In this document: positions 8,649 through 16,757 of the stretch, in pieces
Layout: each line of letters begins with the position of its first letter
How positions within the stretch are numbered: position 1 is the first letter of the stretch
From: Mycobacterium sp. 852002-51163_SCH5372311
GTDB taxonomy: Bacteria > Actinomycetota > Actinomycetes > Mycobacteriales > Mycobacteriaceae
NCBI RefSeq assembly: GCF_001667115.1
Contig: NZ_LZIJ01000079.1
Coordinates: 84,720-148,719 of the forward strand
Direction: 5' to 3'
DNA length: 64,000 bases
The notes under the pieces: model-generated
The model's database searches: none
What the model was told of the DNA's origin: nothing
Seen by the model: only the letters and a program-made list of their open reading frames with translations
Program-made: the position numbers and the translations under genes

Positions 8649-8694
8649 TGTCCAATTGGACATCGTGTGGACAATTCAGACGAGAATTGGACAC
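8649..8694. promoter_or_regulatory. Array of TGTCCAA half-sites (operator candidate)
   Basis: A perfect 14-bp palindrome TGTCCAATTGGACA lies at 8649-8662. It is followed at 8667-8694 by an imperfect inverted repeat, GTGGACAATTC-n6-GAATTGGACAC. Together they make four related half-sites in 46 bp, upstream of the minus-strand DHFR-family gene and downstream of dnaB. TGTGGACAA at 8666-8674, inside this array, also equals the mycobacterial DnaA-box consensus on the minus strand. Confidence 0.5.
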
Positions 8695-8724
8695 GCAGGT
8701 TGAGGACCTAGAACTACCAGGCAA

Positions 8725-11700
8725 TCACCTGGCCATGTTGGCGAATCGCGACAAGTGCAGTTGGTGCGCGACGGTCACCGTCCTGGTCGGACCGTTACGG
8801 TGTTTGGCCAGAATCAAATCCGCTTCTCCCCCGCGCGGATCGTCGCGATCGAACGCGTCGGGCCGATGGAGAAGAATCACGACGTCAGCATCTTGTTCCA
8901 GCGAGTTGTGTACTGAGATTCCTTGTGCCACAAAGTTATTGGTGCCGGGCACAGTGCCATCGTAGACGTCTTGCTCACCAAGGCTGGCGATCTCAACAAC
9001 CGTATCCCAATACACGTCGCTAGTGGAGAGCGCATGAATGTCGCCATCGTCCAATAAAGCCGCCGCACGATGCAGTCTCGCCCGGCTGGGTGAGTGCTTC
9101 CACATCGTCGACCCACAGAACTGGGTGTTCATGGCAGCAGCGAACTGCCGGTGCGTTATCCGCCTGCTGGACAGCAGCTCGCGGACCTGCGCCCAAACCT
9201 CTTTCGGCACCGTGTCCTGATTTGTATTCCGCACCACATATTCGAGGCGAGTCAACACCTCCTGCGCCGCTGCTCCTCTCGCGCCGTGCACCCCGACGTG
9301 ATTAAGGAACCTGGCTTGATTTTCCGCCCCGTAAATGTATAAGTGCCAGCACTCGCGGTAGCCGAGTTTCTGCGCGCGCTTGATCCTCGTGAAGACGCCC
9401 ACCCGGAGGAGCAGTTGAGCGACGTCATCGACAAGTCGACGGCTGGTCGATGCGTAGTAAATCTGGCCCTGGCCAGCCGTCGCATCCCAGCGCACAGACC
9501 CATCCGTGGCCCACAGATGACGCAGGAATAGCGCCACCTGATCGTTAGGAGCGCGGAATATGGCCTCCGGCACGAATTTTTCGTGACTCCGCTTCCCGAA
9601 CAGGCCGAGGCTGTCTAGCCAAGCCGCAATTGGGTTGCGACGACCGCGCGCCACCCGCTCTGGTGCCGGCATCCGCAGCGTGGTCACTCGGGCCGCGGGG
9701 TATTCGTCCCGCACCGCTTTCACACCGAAGTGCGCGGCTGAAATCGTCACCGCGACCAGATTCGCTTCGTCGATCGACGCGTAGCGGATCGGCTGGTTCT
9801 TCACACACGAACCGTCACCGATCATGTGGGCCAGCAGAATCAGCTCGGACTCGTCCATCCGCTGAGTGTCGACGGGCTCGGGAACCCGTCGGGGCACCGC
9901 GATACGATCACCAATCTTCAGCTGCTCCAAGGGAGTCCAACCCTCGAGCTTCATAAATGGATGGTTAGCCGTTGCCTCGACCTCCCGCCCCGAGGCCAGC
10001 CGCAGCCGGAACACCTCTTTGCGGCCACTCGGAAACACATTGGTCATCGGCCGGGCGACCATGCGCAGCCGCTCGTCGAGCGACCACACCAGGGGGCGTT
10101 CGCCGGTCTGCATCAGCTCGCCAAATGTGACCTCAGTTCCGGTGTCGGCGCGCAGGATTCGCGTGGCAGCGGTCAGACACCCCGACTCGCGAAGGTCGGC
10201 CAGCATCGGCTTCTTGTCGGTGCGCTGCTCGGGCCCACGATTCAGCTGGCTGATCGCGACCACGGGAACCTCCAGCTCCTTCGCTAAAAGCTTGAGATGC
10301 CTGGAAAACTCGGAAACCTCCACCTGTCGCGACTCATACCTCTTGCCCGAGGTCATGAGCTGCATGTAATCCACCACCACCAGCCTGAGGTCGGCCTTCT
10401 GCCGTAGCCGCCGGGCCTTGGCCCGGACCTCCATCATGGTGAGGTTGGGCGAATCGTCGATATACAGTGGCGCCTCGCTGATTTCGCTCATCCGCCGCGC
10501 CAGCCGAGTCCAGTCGTCATCGTTCATCCGGCCCGAACGCATATCGGAGAGCTTGATTTTCGCTTCCGCTGAAAGCAGCCGCATCACGATTTCGGACTTG
10601 CTCATCTCCAGCGAGAAGATGACGCTCGCCATGCGGTGCTTGATCGAACACGACCGCATGAAATCCAAGCCCAGGGTGGAGTTGTGGGTCGGAACCATCC
10701 CGTGGCCCGCCAGGTACAGATGGTCGATGTTGTCCACTTGGACGCAGCGCACTGCCACGCTGGGCACTCGACGCACCGAATCGACCTGCAGCACCGGAGT
10801 CAATACGGCAGTCTGCCGCTGGGCGTAATGCGCGGTCGACCCGGCTGCGTTGATGGTGTCCAAGCCACAACGCAACTGATCCGACGTCCGGATGCCGTAG
10901 CTCGTCGGCCACTGATGCGCCGCGTCGGCGACAATGACTGTGCCGTCTGAGAACTCGATCTCGTAGCACGGCCGTCCAAGCATCACCTCGGTCGCTGCCA
11001 CCACCCGCGTCGGCTTCCCGTCGGCGCCGAGCAACTCATCTCCGACACTGACGTCGCCCATCGGCGTCCAGCCGGTCGGCGTCGGCAGCGCCGTATCCAG
11101 CGCAAGCGCCTTCCCCACACCGGGACGGGCCGCGACGATGACCATCTGCCCTGGATGCAGACCGTTGGTCACCTCGTCGAGTTCGGTGAAACCCGTCGGC
11201 ACACCGCGCGCCAAGCCGCCGTTGGACGCGATGGCGTCGATCTCGTCCATCGTCGGCTGCAGCAGATCCTCGAGCGGCACGAAGTCCTCGGACAGCCGAC
11301 GATCGGCGACGTCGTAGATTTCGGCCTGTGCGCGGTCGACCACCTCGGCCACATCGGCGCCCTCGGCACCGGCGTAGCCGTACTGCACGACCCGTGTCCC
11401 GGCTTCCACCAGGCGGCGCAGCAGCGCCTTCTCCGCGACGATGCCCGCGTAGTAGCCCGCGTTCGCGGCCGTCGGCACCGTCGAAATGAGCGTGTGCAGA
11501 TACGGCGCACCGCCGATACGGCGCAGCAACCCACGCCGGTCCAGCTCGGCCGCTACCGTCACCGCGTCGGCCGGCTCACCCCGCCCGTACAAGTCGAGGA
11601 TGGCGTCGTAGACGTTCTGGTGTGCCGGGCGGTAGAAGTCGCCGGGCCGAAGCCGTTCCAGCACATCGGCGATCGCATCCTTGCTCAGCAGCATCCCGCC

Positions 11701-11808
11701 CAGCACGGACTGCTCGGCGGCCAGATCCTGCGGTGGCTGACGGCCGAAGTCCTCACTGGGCGGCGTGGCATCCATGCCCGGGTGCCCCAGATCGTCAACG
11801 ACCGCCAT
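8725..11808 (-). CDS. dnaB: Replicative DNA helicase DnaB with two inteins
   Basis: The precursor has 1027 residues. Exteins (1-233, 377-543, 969-1027) join to a 459-residue helicase of the usual mycobacterial size. The N-terminal DnaB domain spans about 25-175. The P-loop ARPGVGK|ST is split by intein 1 (residues 234-376). The helicase core, with VVVDYMQLM as Walker B, is split again after DLRESG by intein 2 (544-968), and the C-extein begins SLEQDADVVILLHRPD. An active hexameric helicase requires both splicing events. GGAGGAGGTGAGAGCGT precedes the ATG, so the start is well supported. In mycobacteria dnaB lies downstream of rplI on the same strand, as here. Confidence 0.97.
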   Translation of the reverse strand: MAVVDDLGHPGMDATPPSEDFGRQPPQDLAAEQSVLGGMLLSKDAIADVLERLRPGDFYRPAHQNVYDAILDLYGRGEPADAVTVAAELDRRGLLRRIGGAPYLHTLISTVPTAANAGYYAGIVAEKALLRRLVEAGTRVVQYGYAGAEGADVAEVVDRAQAEIYDVADRRLSEDFVPLEDLLQPTMDEIDAIASNGGLARGVPTGFTELDEVTNGLHPGQMVIVAARPGVGKALALDTALPTPTGWTPMGDVSVGDELLGADGKPTRVVAATEVMLGRPCYEIEFSDGTVIVADAAHQWPTSYGIRTSDQLRCGLDTINAAGSTAHYAQRQTAVLTPVLQVDSVRRVPSVAVRCVQVDNIDHLYLAGHGMVPTHNSTLGLDFMRSCSIKHRMASVIFSLEMSKSEIVMRLLSAEAKIKLSDMRSGRMNDDDWTRLARRMSEISEAPLYIDDSPNLTMMEVRAKARRLRQKADLRLVVVDYMQLMTSGKRYESRQVEVSEFSRHLKLLAKELEVPVVAISQLNRGPEQRTDKKPMLADLRESGCLTAATRILRADTGTEVTFGELMQTGERPLVWSLDERLRMVARPMTNVFPSGRKEVFRLRLASGREVEATANHPFMKLEGWTPLEQLKIGDRIAVPRRVPEPVDTQRMDESELILLAHMIGDGSCVKNQPIRYASIDEANLVAVTISAAHFGVKAVRDEYPAARVTTLRMPAPERVARGRRNPIAAWLDSLGLFGKRSHEKFVPEAIFRAPNDQVALFLRHLWATDGSVRWDATAGQGQIYYASTSRRLVDDVAQLLLRVGVFTRIKRAQKLGYRECWHLYIYGAENQARFLNHVGVHGARGAAAQEVLTRLEYVVRNTNQDTVPKEVWAQVRELLSSRRITHRQFAAAMNTQFCGSTMWKHSPSRARLHRAAALLDDGDIHALSTSDVYWDTVVEIASLGEQDVYDGTVPGTNNFVAQGISVHNSLEQDADVVILLHRPDAFDRDDPRGGEADLILAKHRNGPTRTVTVAHQLHLSRFANMAR
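8905..10179 (-). other. DnaB intein 2: full-length intein with LAGLIDADG endonuclease
   Basis: Residues 544-968 of the precursor (425 aa). It begins with Cys1 (CLTAATRI), has a block B TANHPF with the conserved Thr and His, and ends GISVHN followed by Ser +1: a standard class 1 layout. Two dodecapeptide motifs, LLAHMIGDG and LRHLWATDG, identify a LAGLIDADG homing endonuclease in the middle. The first acidic residue of each motif is present, so the nuclease may be active. The insertion site (ESG|S) is, from memory, that of the M. tuberculosis DnaB intein (about 416 aa). Confidence 0.88.
10681..11109 (-). other. DnaB intein 1: Ala1 mini-intein with class 3 W/C/T residues, in the P-loop
   Basis: Residues 234-376 of the DnaB precursor (143 aa). 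It starts with Ala instead of Cys/Ser (GK|ALALDT) and ends VPTHN before a Ser +1. Block B reads DAAHQWP (Trp), block F reads VRCVQVD (Cys) and block G reads PTHN (Thr): the non-contiguous Trp/Cys/Thr set that defines class 3 inteins, which begin splicing from the block F Cys. There is no homing-endonuclease domain. The insertion point is inside the ATP-binding loop, so the unspliced protein should be inactive. From memory, M. smegmatis DnaB has a similar class 3 intein at this site. Confidence 0.85.
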
Positions 11809-12336
11809 ACGCTCTCACCTCCTCCGACCAGGCACCCGAACATACATTCGACAGCTGTTCTCAAGAGCGTAAGTCACGACACCGACACCCCCGCCCCGCT
11901 CCAATTGGCCGGCTGCTCAGCAGGTCGCTGTGCAACCCGCATTTGTCGCCGTCCTGAAGCACCTGCCATCGCCTCGCGCCGGGATGACGTTAAACGTTGC
12001 TGGAAGGTACTCCAAGAGGTGTTGTTCATGGAGCTGTGCATCGCGTGTGCATATCCGTCGGCACCTGTGTTGAGCGGGGTGTGGAGAACCTGTGGATCAA
12101 TGCGGGGTGTTACGACATCACTGCTGATAAACGTCCCATGACACGCAGCATTCTGTGTGGACAACAATCTCTTCGGCGTGTCGGGCCAGGTTACCTAGTC
12201 GGGCGTGTTGGTTTTCGGCCAGATTTTCGGTGCGTTAAGCACCGGTAAAAACGGTCGCCTCGAACCGTGTTCGAAATAGTTCGCCAGCCACGGCCGCGGT
12301 CCAGTCCCCTACATATGCGATGGGACGGCCGCGAAA
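11809..12336. promoter_or_regulatory. dnaB upstream region with a cluster of DnaA-box-like sequences
   Basis: No gene is recognised in these 528 bp; in M. tuberculosis Rv0057 lies around here, but no homologue is visible. On the minus strand, TTCTCCACA (12080-12088), TGATCCACA (12091-12099) and TTGTCCACA (12156-12164) lie within 85 bp. The first and third fit the mycobacterial DnaA-box consensus TT(G/C)TCCACA as I recall it. They are 270-350 bp upstream of the dnaB start and could link helicase expression to DnaA. Function is inferred. Confidence 0.45.
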
Positions 12337-12337
12337 A

Positions 12338-12382
12338 GACGCAACAGCAACCCATTCGCCGGAAGCGGGGTGCTGTTGCGTC
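12338..12382 (-). terminator. Intrinsic terminator of the rpsF-ssb-rpsR-rplI operon
   Basis: Two 16-nt arms (12338-12353 and 12367-12382) pair with one G-T wobble around a 13-nt loop. In the minus-strand transcript the stem is followed by TTTT. It lies 12 nt past the rplI stop codon (12395). Stem length and U-tract make a rho-independent terminator very likely. Confidence 0.85.
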
Positions 12383-12394
12383 TGTTCGCCAGAA

Positions 12395-12853
12395 CTAGCC
12401 TTCGGCGACGACGTCGACGGCAACCTCGACGTCGACTTCGGGGTGCAGGTGCACCGCCACCGGATGGGTGCCGACGGACTTGATATGCGCCTTGGGCAAC
12501 CGGACGATCCGCTTGTCGAGGTTGGGCCCGCCGGCCTTCTTGATGGCGGTCACGACGTCGTTGGCGGTCACCGAGCCGAACAACTTGCCGGAATCGGCCG
12601 CGGTCTTCACCGGCAACGAAACCGGGCCCAAGGCCTCGATCGCGGCCTTGATTTCGTTGGCGTGCTCCAGGTCTCGCACGGTCTTGGTGTCGCGGGCCCG
12701 GCGGATCTCGTCGGCCTGTTTCTGGGCGCCACGTGAGGCGACGATCGCCAGCCCGCGCGGCAGCAGGAAGTTGCGCCCGTACCCGTCCTTGACCTCGACC
12801 GTGTCGCCGACGGAACCCAGGTGGTCGACGTCGGCGGTCAGAATAAGCTTCAT
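12395..12853 (-). CDS. rplI: 50S ribosomal protein L9
   Basis: A 152-residue protein of standard L9 length. The N-terminal domain reads [19 protein letters not shown] and [14 protein letters not shown], the L9 signature. A long connecting helix (about 42-75) and the C-terminal rRNA-binding domain follow. It is the last gene of the rpsF-ssb-rpsR-rplI operon, 33 bp after rpsR, and is followed by a strong intrinsic terminator. Confidence 0.98.
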   Translation of the reverse strand: MKLILTADVDHLGSVGDTVEVKDGYGRNFLLPRGLAIVASRGAQKQADEIRRARDTKTVRDLEHANEIKAAIEALGPVSLPVKTAADSGKLFGSVTANDVVTAIKKAGGPNLDKRIVRLPKAHIKSVGTHPVAVHLHPEVDVEVAVDVVAEG

Positions 12854-12886
12854 CGTATTACGAACTCTCCGTTAAGTTTTCGTCGA

Positions 12887-13141
12887 TTACCGCGCCGACG
12901 AGGTGAAGGGCAGCAGGGCGACCTCGCGGGCATTCTTCACCGCGAGCGCGATGTCCCGCTGGTGCTGCACGCAGTTGCCGGTGACCCGGCGCGCCCGGAT
13001 CTTGCCGCGCTCACTGATGTAGGTCCGCAGCAGCGTGGTGTCCTTGTAGTCGATCACTTGTTCTTTCTTGGCACAGAAGACGCATTTACGCGCCTTGATG
13101 GGCTTTTCCGGAGCCGGGCGCCGCTTGGTGGATTTGGCCAT
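12887..13141 (-). CDS. rpsR: 30S ribosomal protein S18, zinc-type paralogue
   Basis: An 84-residue S18. Cys20-x2-Cys23 (KCVFC) and Cys57 with His60 (GNCVQH) supply a potential zinc site, so this is the C+ type, as expected for the copy encoded with ssb and rpsF. Mycobacteria often have a second, Cys-lacking S18 elsewhere under zinc control; none is in this window. The position between ssb and rplI is the conserved one. The gene lies 45 bp after ssb. Confidence 0.97.
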   Translation of the reverse strand: MAKSTKRRPAPEKPIKARKCVFCAKKEQVIDYKDTTLLRTYISERGKIRARRVTGNCVQHQRDIALAVKNAREVALLPFTSSAR

Positions 13142-13186
13142 GTCTCTCGTTCTTTCCGTTCAGAAGTGTCTTGAAGTGTCGTGAAA

Positions 13187-13714
13187 TCAGAAGGGGGGTT
13201 CGTCGTCGCCGCCGCCGAACGAACCCGACGCCGGGGCGCTGCCCCACGGGTCGTCGGCCGGTGCGCTGCTCGGCTGGGCCGGCGCCTGCCGGGATCCACC
13301 GCCGCCACCGCCACCGCCGCCACCGAAGCCGCCGCCTCCGCCGCCGCTGCGGCTGGCCTTGTTGACCTTGGCGGTGGCATAGCGCAGCGAGGGGCCGATT
13401 TCGTCGACCTCGACCTCGACGACGGTGCGCTTCTCGCCTTCGCGGGTTTCGAAGGACCGCTGCTTGAGCCGGCCGGTGACGATCACGCGGGATCCGCGGG
13501 TCAGGCTTTCGGCCACGTTCTCCGCGGCTTCACGCCAGATGTTGCACCGCAGGAACAGCGCCTCGCCGTCTTTCCATTCCCCGCTCTGGCGGTCATAGAT
13601 CCTGGGTGTGGACGCCACGGTGAAGTTCGCCACCGCGGCACCCGACGGCGTGAACCGCAGTTCCGGGTCGGCCGTCAGGTTTCCGACGACGGTGATAGTG
13701 GTGTCACCAGCCAC
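13187..13714 (-). CDS. ssb: Single-stranded DNA-binding protein
   Basis: A 175-residue SSB. The OB-fold ([20 protein letters not shown] to about residue 110) is followed by a Gly-rich linker and the acidic tip GGGDDEPPF that recruits partner proteins. GTG at 13714 is chosen because AGGAGGA lies 6 nt upstream and the protein then starts like M. tuberculosis SSB ([11 protein letters not shown]); the open frame extends 29 codons further upstream but that part is low-complexity Gln/Gly/Arg. The linker contains two long Gly runs and is about 11 residues longer than I recall for M. tuberculosis. Confidence 0.97.
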   Translation of the reverse strand: MAGDTTITVVGNLTADPELRFTPSGAAVANFTVASTPRIYDRQSGEWKDGEALFLRCNIWREAAENVAESLTRGSRVIVTGRLKQRSFETREGEKRTVVEVEVDEIGPSLRYATAKVNKASRSGGGGGGFGGGGGGGGGGSRQAPAQPSSAPADDPWGSAPASGSFGGGDDEPPF

Positions 13715-13846
13715 AACATTCCTCCTGGTCCTGCCCTGGTCCTGTCCTGGTCCGACCCGGTTCTGCCCCTGGTTTTCGCCTTGAATCGGCCGATAGGACA
13801 TAACGAGCTATTCAACAGACTAAGCAACCGCGCTGACAGCGGACAG

Positions 13847-14137
13847 TCAGTGCTTGTCGGTGCGCATCACCTTGGTGCGCAACACCGACTCGTTGAGGCT
13901 GAGCTGACGGTCGAGCTCGGACACTGTCGCCGGCTCGGCCTTCAGGTCGATGACCACATAAATGCCCTCGGCGTGCTTGGCGATCTCGTACGCCAGCCGG
14001 CGCTTACCCCAGATGTCGATCTTTTCGACCGTTCCGCCGTCTTTGCGGACGACGTTGAGGAACGTCTCCAAGGACGGGGCCACGGTGCGTTCGTCGAGCG
14101 TGGGGTCAAGAATGACCATGATTTCGTATGGACGCAT
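13847..14137 (-). CDS. rpsF: 30S ribosomal protein S6
   Basis: A 96-residue S6 starting [18 protein letters not shown] and containing [14 protein letters not shown], the S6 signature, with a basic C-terminal end. ATG at 14137 is used because GAGGAGGTGAGG lies just upstream; the longer frame adds 12 unlikely residues. It is the first gene of the rpsF-ssb-rpsR-rplI operon and pairs with S18 in the 30S platform. Confidence 0.97.
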   Translation of the reverse strand: MRPYEIMVILDPTLDERTVAPSLETFLNVVRKDGGTVEKIDIWGKRRLAYEIAKHAEGIYVVIDLKAEPATVSELDRQLSLNESVLRTKVMRTDKH

Positions 14138-14260
14138 GGAAACCTCACCACCTCCTCTGGTCTGTACGGCCACGGCCTTTCCGTGGCAGGAGGGTCGCCT
14201 GCGTCGGCAACCCCGCCAGGCTACCGGACGGCAGGTCAGCTGGGAAAATCCGCGACCTGA

Positions 14261-14899
14261 TCACTGCCTGGCATGCAGGAATTCCTCGGCCCTGGCCTTC
14301 GTCGCCGCGTCGGCCTTGGCGAGAGAGCCCGAATCGAACGGAGGCTGCGGGTCGTATTCGATGAGCAGCTGAGCGGCCTGCGCCGCCTGCGCATCGACCA
14401 GCAGCTCGACCAGCCGCAGGGCCATGTCGATGCCACTGGACACACCCGCGGCCGTGATGATCCGCTGCGGCAGGTGCTCGACGACGCGCTCCGGCACGTA
14501 GCGCGCGCCCAACTCGTTGAGCAGGTCGGCCGCCCGCCAATGCGTCGTCGCGGTAAGTCCGTCGAGCAGGCCCGCGGCGGCCAGCAGCAGCGCACCGGTA
14601 CACACCGAGGTGGTGAAGGTGGTGTGCGGATGCACCTGCTGCAGCCAGCCCCGGATGATTTGGTCGTGGATCAGCTGGCGGGTGCCGATACCCCCGGGGA
14701 CGACCACGACGTCGGCTGTCCCGACTTCGTCGAACGTGGCGTCGCAGGTGACCCCCAGCATCCCGTTCTCCGTACGCATTTCACCCCGCCGGTGGCCGAC
14801 GAAGACCACGTCCACCGCCGGAATGCGTTGCAGCACTTCGTAGGGTCCGATGGCGTCCAGTGCGGTGAATCGGGCAAACACCGGGATTGCGACCAGCAT
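14261..14899 (-). CDS. DJ-1/PfpI-family protein (Rv0052-like)
   Basis: A 212-residue protein with a glutamine-amidotransferase-like fold. Strand one reads MLVAIPVFARFTALDAIGPYEVL, the loop VVVPGGIGTR follows, and the nucleophile elbow is SVCTGALLLAAAGLLDG with Cys and the GALLLA turn typical of the ThiJ/PfpI/DJ-1 group, including isonitrile hydratase-like proteins. The ATG shares one base with the TGA of the upstream Rv0051-like gene (TGATG), so translation is coupled. The position between the Rv0051-like gene and rpsF matches Rv0052. Substrate unknown. Confidence 0.85.
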   Translation of the reverse strand: MLVAIPVFARFTALDAIGPYEVLQRIPAVDVVFVGHRRGEMRTENGMLGVTCDATFDEVGTADVVVVPGGIGTRQLIHDQIIRGWLQQVHPHTTFTTSVCTGALLLAAAGLLDGLTATTHWRAADLLNELGARYVPERVVEHLPQRIITAAGVSSGIDMALRLVELLVDAQAAQAAQLLIEYDPQPPFDSGSLAKADAATKARAEEFLHARQ

Positions 14900-16444
14900 C
14901 AGGTGCTCCTGGCGGCGGTCGGGGCGTCGTCTCCCGTGGCTGCCTCGGTCTCGGCGGGAACCCGCGCCGGGACCGCGCGCCGCCGCCCTCCGGCCGGACG
15001 CAGCTCCTCTGGCAACCAACCGGGTGGCGCGTCGGGCGCGCGGTCGAAGGGCCCGCCCACCGGATCGTCCAGCCGCCCGTTCCACCGCACCAGGTCCTCG
15101 TCGGGCCGGTAGATCTGCCGGATCACCAACGCGCACAGCGCTACAACGGCGATGTCGCGCAGCAGCACGGTCGTGGTGAACCACTGCTCGGGCAGCGATC
15201 GGTTCGGGTTGCCGTAGAGGTAATACATCCGGGGAACCCACACCAACGCGTCAATCGTCATCCACGCCAGCAATATTCGGCGGTGCGGCAATGCCAGCAC
15301 CGCCAGCGGTACCAGCCACAGCGAGAACTGCGGGCTCCACACCTTGTTGGTCAACAGGAACGCGGCCAGCGTCAGGAAAGCCAGCTGCGCCAGCCGTGGC
15401 CGCTGCGGCGCGGTGAGCGCGATGTAAGCGATTGCCGCACAACACACTGCGAACAACCCCGTCACCACCGCGTTCAAGACCGTGGGCGGCTCCCAGAAGC
15501 CCAGATTCGGATCGAATCCCCGCCAACCGGTGAACGATTTCACCACGTTGTACAGCGAGTCCATGTCGTCGCCGCGGCGGGTGTTGAGCCGGAAGAACTC
15601 CGACCAGCCGCGCGGAAACAGCACCAGCACGGGCAGATTCACCAGCAACCAGGTCGCGGCCGCTGAGGCGGCCGTCCGGGCCACCGCCGGCAGCCGCCCG
15701 GTGCGGATGCCCAATATCAACATCGGGCCCAAGAACAGCAGCGGATACAGCTTGGCCGCAGCACCCAACCCGATCAGAACGCCCGCCAGCGCCGGTTTGC
15801 GCCGCGCCCATGCCAGCAGTCCGGCCATCGCGAATCCCGTTGCCAGAGCGTCGAAATTGGTAAAGATCTGGAAGATCACCAGCGGGGAAGCCGCCACCAG
15901 CGCCGCGTCCCAGATCCGCCGGCCCGCCAGGCCCGAGGTTGCCCAAACCGTTGCCAGCCAAGCCAGCGCCAGCCCGAATGCGGCCACATCGAAGAACACC
16001 ACGACTTCGGCAATCACCGGCAGCGCAATTAGTTTGCTCAGCGCCGTATAGGTTTTGGCCACCGCCATCGACACGTACTGGTAGACGCCGGTCAGCACCG
16101 GATACTCCATGTAGCGCACCGCGGGCTTGCCGTCGTAGCGGGTCTGCGGGGCGCCGCTGCCGTCGGTCTCGATCCAACTGGATTTGTACGGAAACTTGCC
16201 CTGGCTCAACAACTCCGCGCCGTACAGCGGCACGGTATCGGAGTAGCACAGTTCGTAGTAGGCGCGTTGATTCTCCCAGACCGCAACGCGCTGATCGCCA
16301 GGCCCGGTACCGGTGGTCTGCAGACAGGCCGCCTTCGTCGACCAGCCCAGTCCCAGGAACACCAGCGCGATCACGAACATCACCCGCAGCGGGGTCATCA
16401 GCCGGGCCCGGCCGATCAGGGCGTGCCGGCCAACCGGTCCGCCG
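14899..16444 (-). CDS. Polytopic membrane glycosyltransferase-like protein (Rv0051-like); 5' end displaced by inversion
   Basis: About 514 residues remain in native orientation, from GGPVGRHALIGRARL to the stop. About ten membrane segments are visible, e.g. LRVMFVIALVFLGLGW, ALAWLATVWATSGLAG and FLTLAAFLLTNKVW. YKSSWIETDGSG and RLNTRRGDDMDSLYNV are long extracytoplasmic loops. The architecture fits GT-C/GT87 polyprenol-phosphate-dependent mannosyltransferase-like proteins; from memory Rv0051 has 560 residues. The first ~43 codons, starting with GTG, lie on the opposite strand at 16585-16712, inside an inverted segment. As assembled, this part has no start of its own and is read in frame from ponA1. 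Confidence 0.8.
16400..16444. repeat. 45-bp inverted repeat, left copy (native Rv0051 coding)
   Basis: This 45-bp sequence is the perfect reverse complement of 16713-16757. On the minus strand it encodes GGPVGRHALIGRARL of the Rv0051-like protein and continues in frame into MTPLRV, so this copy sits in its native context. Confidence 0.95.
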
Positions 16445-16712
16445 CCCCCGTCGGAAACCGTCATCCAGCCGACCGTGGAAGTTGCGCCGGGTATCACGAT
16501 CCCGGTCGGTCCGCCGTCGACGATCACCCTCGCGCCGCCGCCGCCGGCGCCGCCCGCCGGTCCGCCCGCTGAGCCCCCGCCGCCGTGACCGGCGCTCAGC
16601 AGCAGCGCGCCACCATCTCGCCGCATCCGTTGGCCGCGGATCTGCGGAGTATCGACAACCGCGATTGCCCAAGCCGCACCGACCCTTTGGCTGCCGCGCT
16701 GGCAGACGTCAT
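16445..16712 (+). other. 268-bp inverted segment: ponA1 3' end and Rv0051 5' end on the wrong strand
   Basis: Both neighbouring genes run on the minus strand, but this stretch makes sense only on the plus strand. There it encodes the missing PonA1 tail (PPSETVIQPTVEVAPGITIP ... EPPPP, stop at 16586-16588). It then encodes the missing start of the Rv0051-like protein (GTG at 16585, VTGAQQQRATISPHPLAADL ... ALADVI), with the normal 4-nt GTGA overlap. It is bounded by perfect 45-bp inverted repeats. Read on the minus strand it happens to have no stop codon, so it bridges the two genes. Either a true inversion or an assembly or amplification artefact could explain it. Confidence 0.9.
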
Positions 16713-16757
16713 CGGCGGACCGGTTGGCCGGCACGCCCTGATCGGCCGGGCCCGGCT
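16713..16757. repeat. 45-bp inverted repeat, right copy (duplicated)
   Basis: Perfect reverse complement of 16400-16444. On the plus strand it continues the displaced Rv0051 5' end (GGPVGRHALIGRARL) and then runs into unrelated ponA1 sequence. On the minus strand it inserts PGPADQGVPANRSA after the PonA1 sequence GVPAPPPE. It is therefore the non-native copy created by the rearrangement. Confidence 0.95.

Noticed and set aside
11874..12167. A 97-codon minus-strand frame upstream of dnaB (possible Rv0057 equivalent)
   Set aside because: Sequence is not protein-like and not similar to Rv0057 as I recall it; the region is better read as regulatory DNA.
12235..12423. A 62-codon minus-strand frame after rplI
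   Set aside because: It overlaps the rplI 3' end and the terminator stem in another frame and has no ribosome binding site.
15251..16672. A 473-codon minus-strand frame overlapping the Rv0051-like gene in another frame
   Set aside because: Arg/Gly-rich frame-shifted shadow of the real membrane protein.
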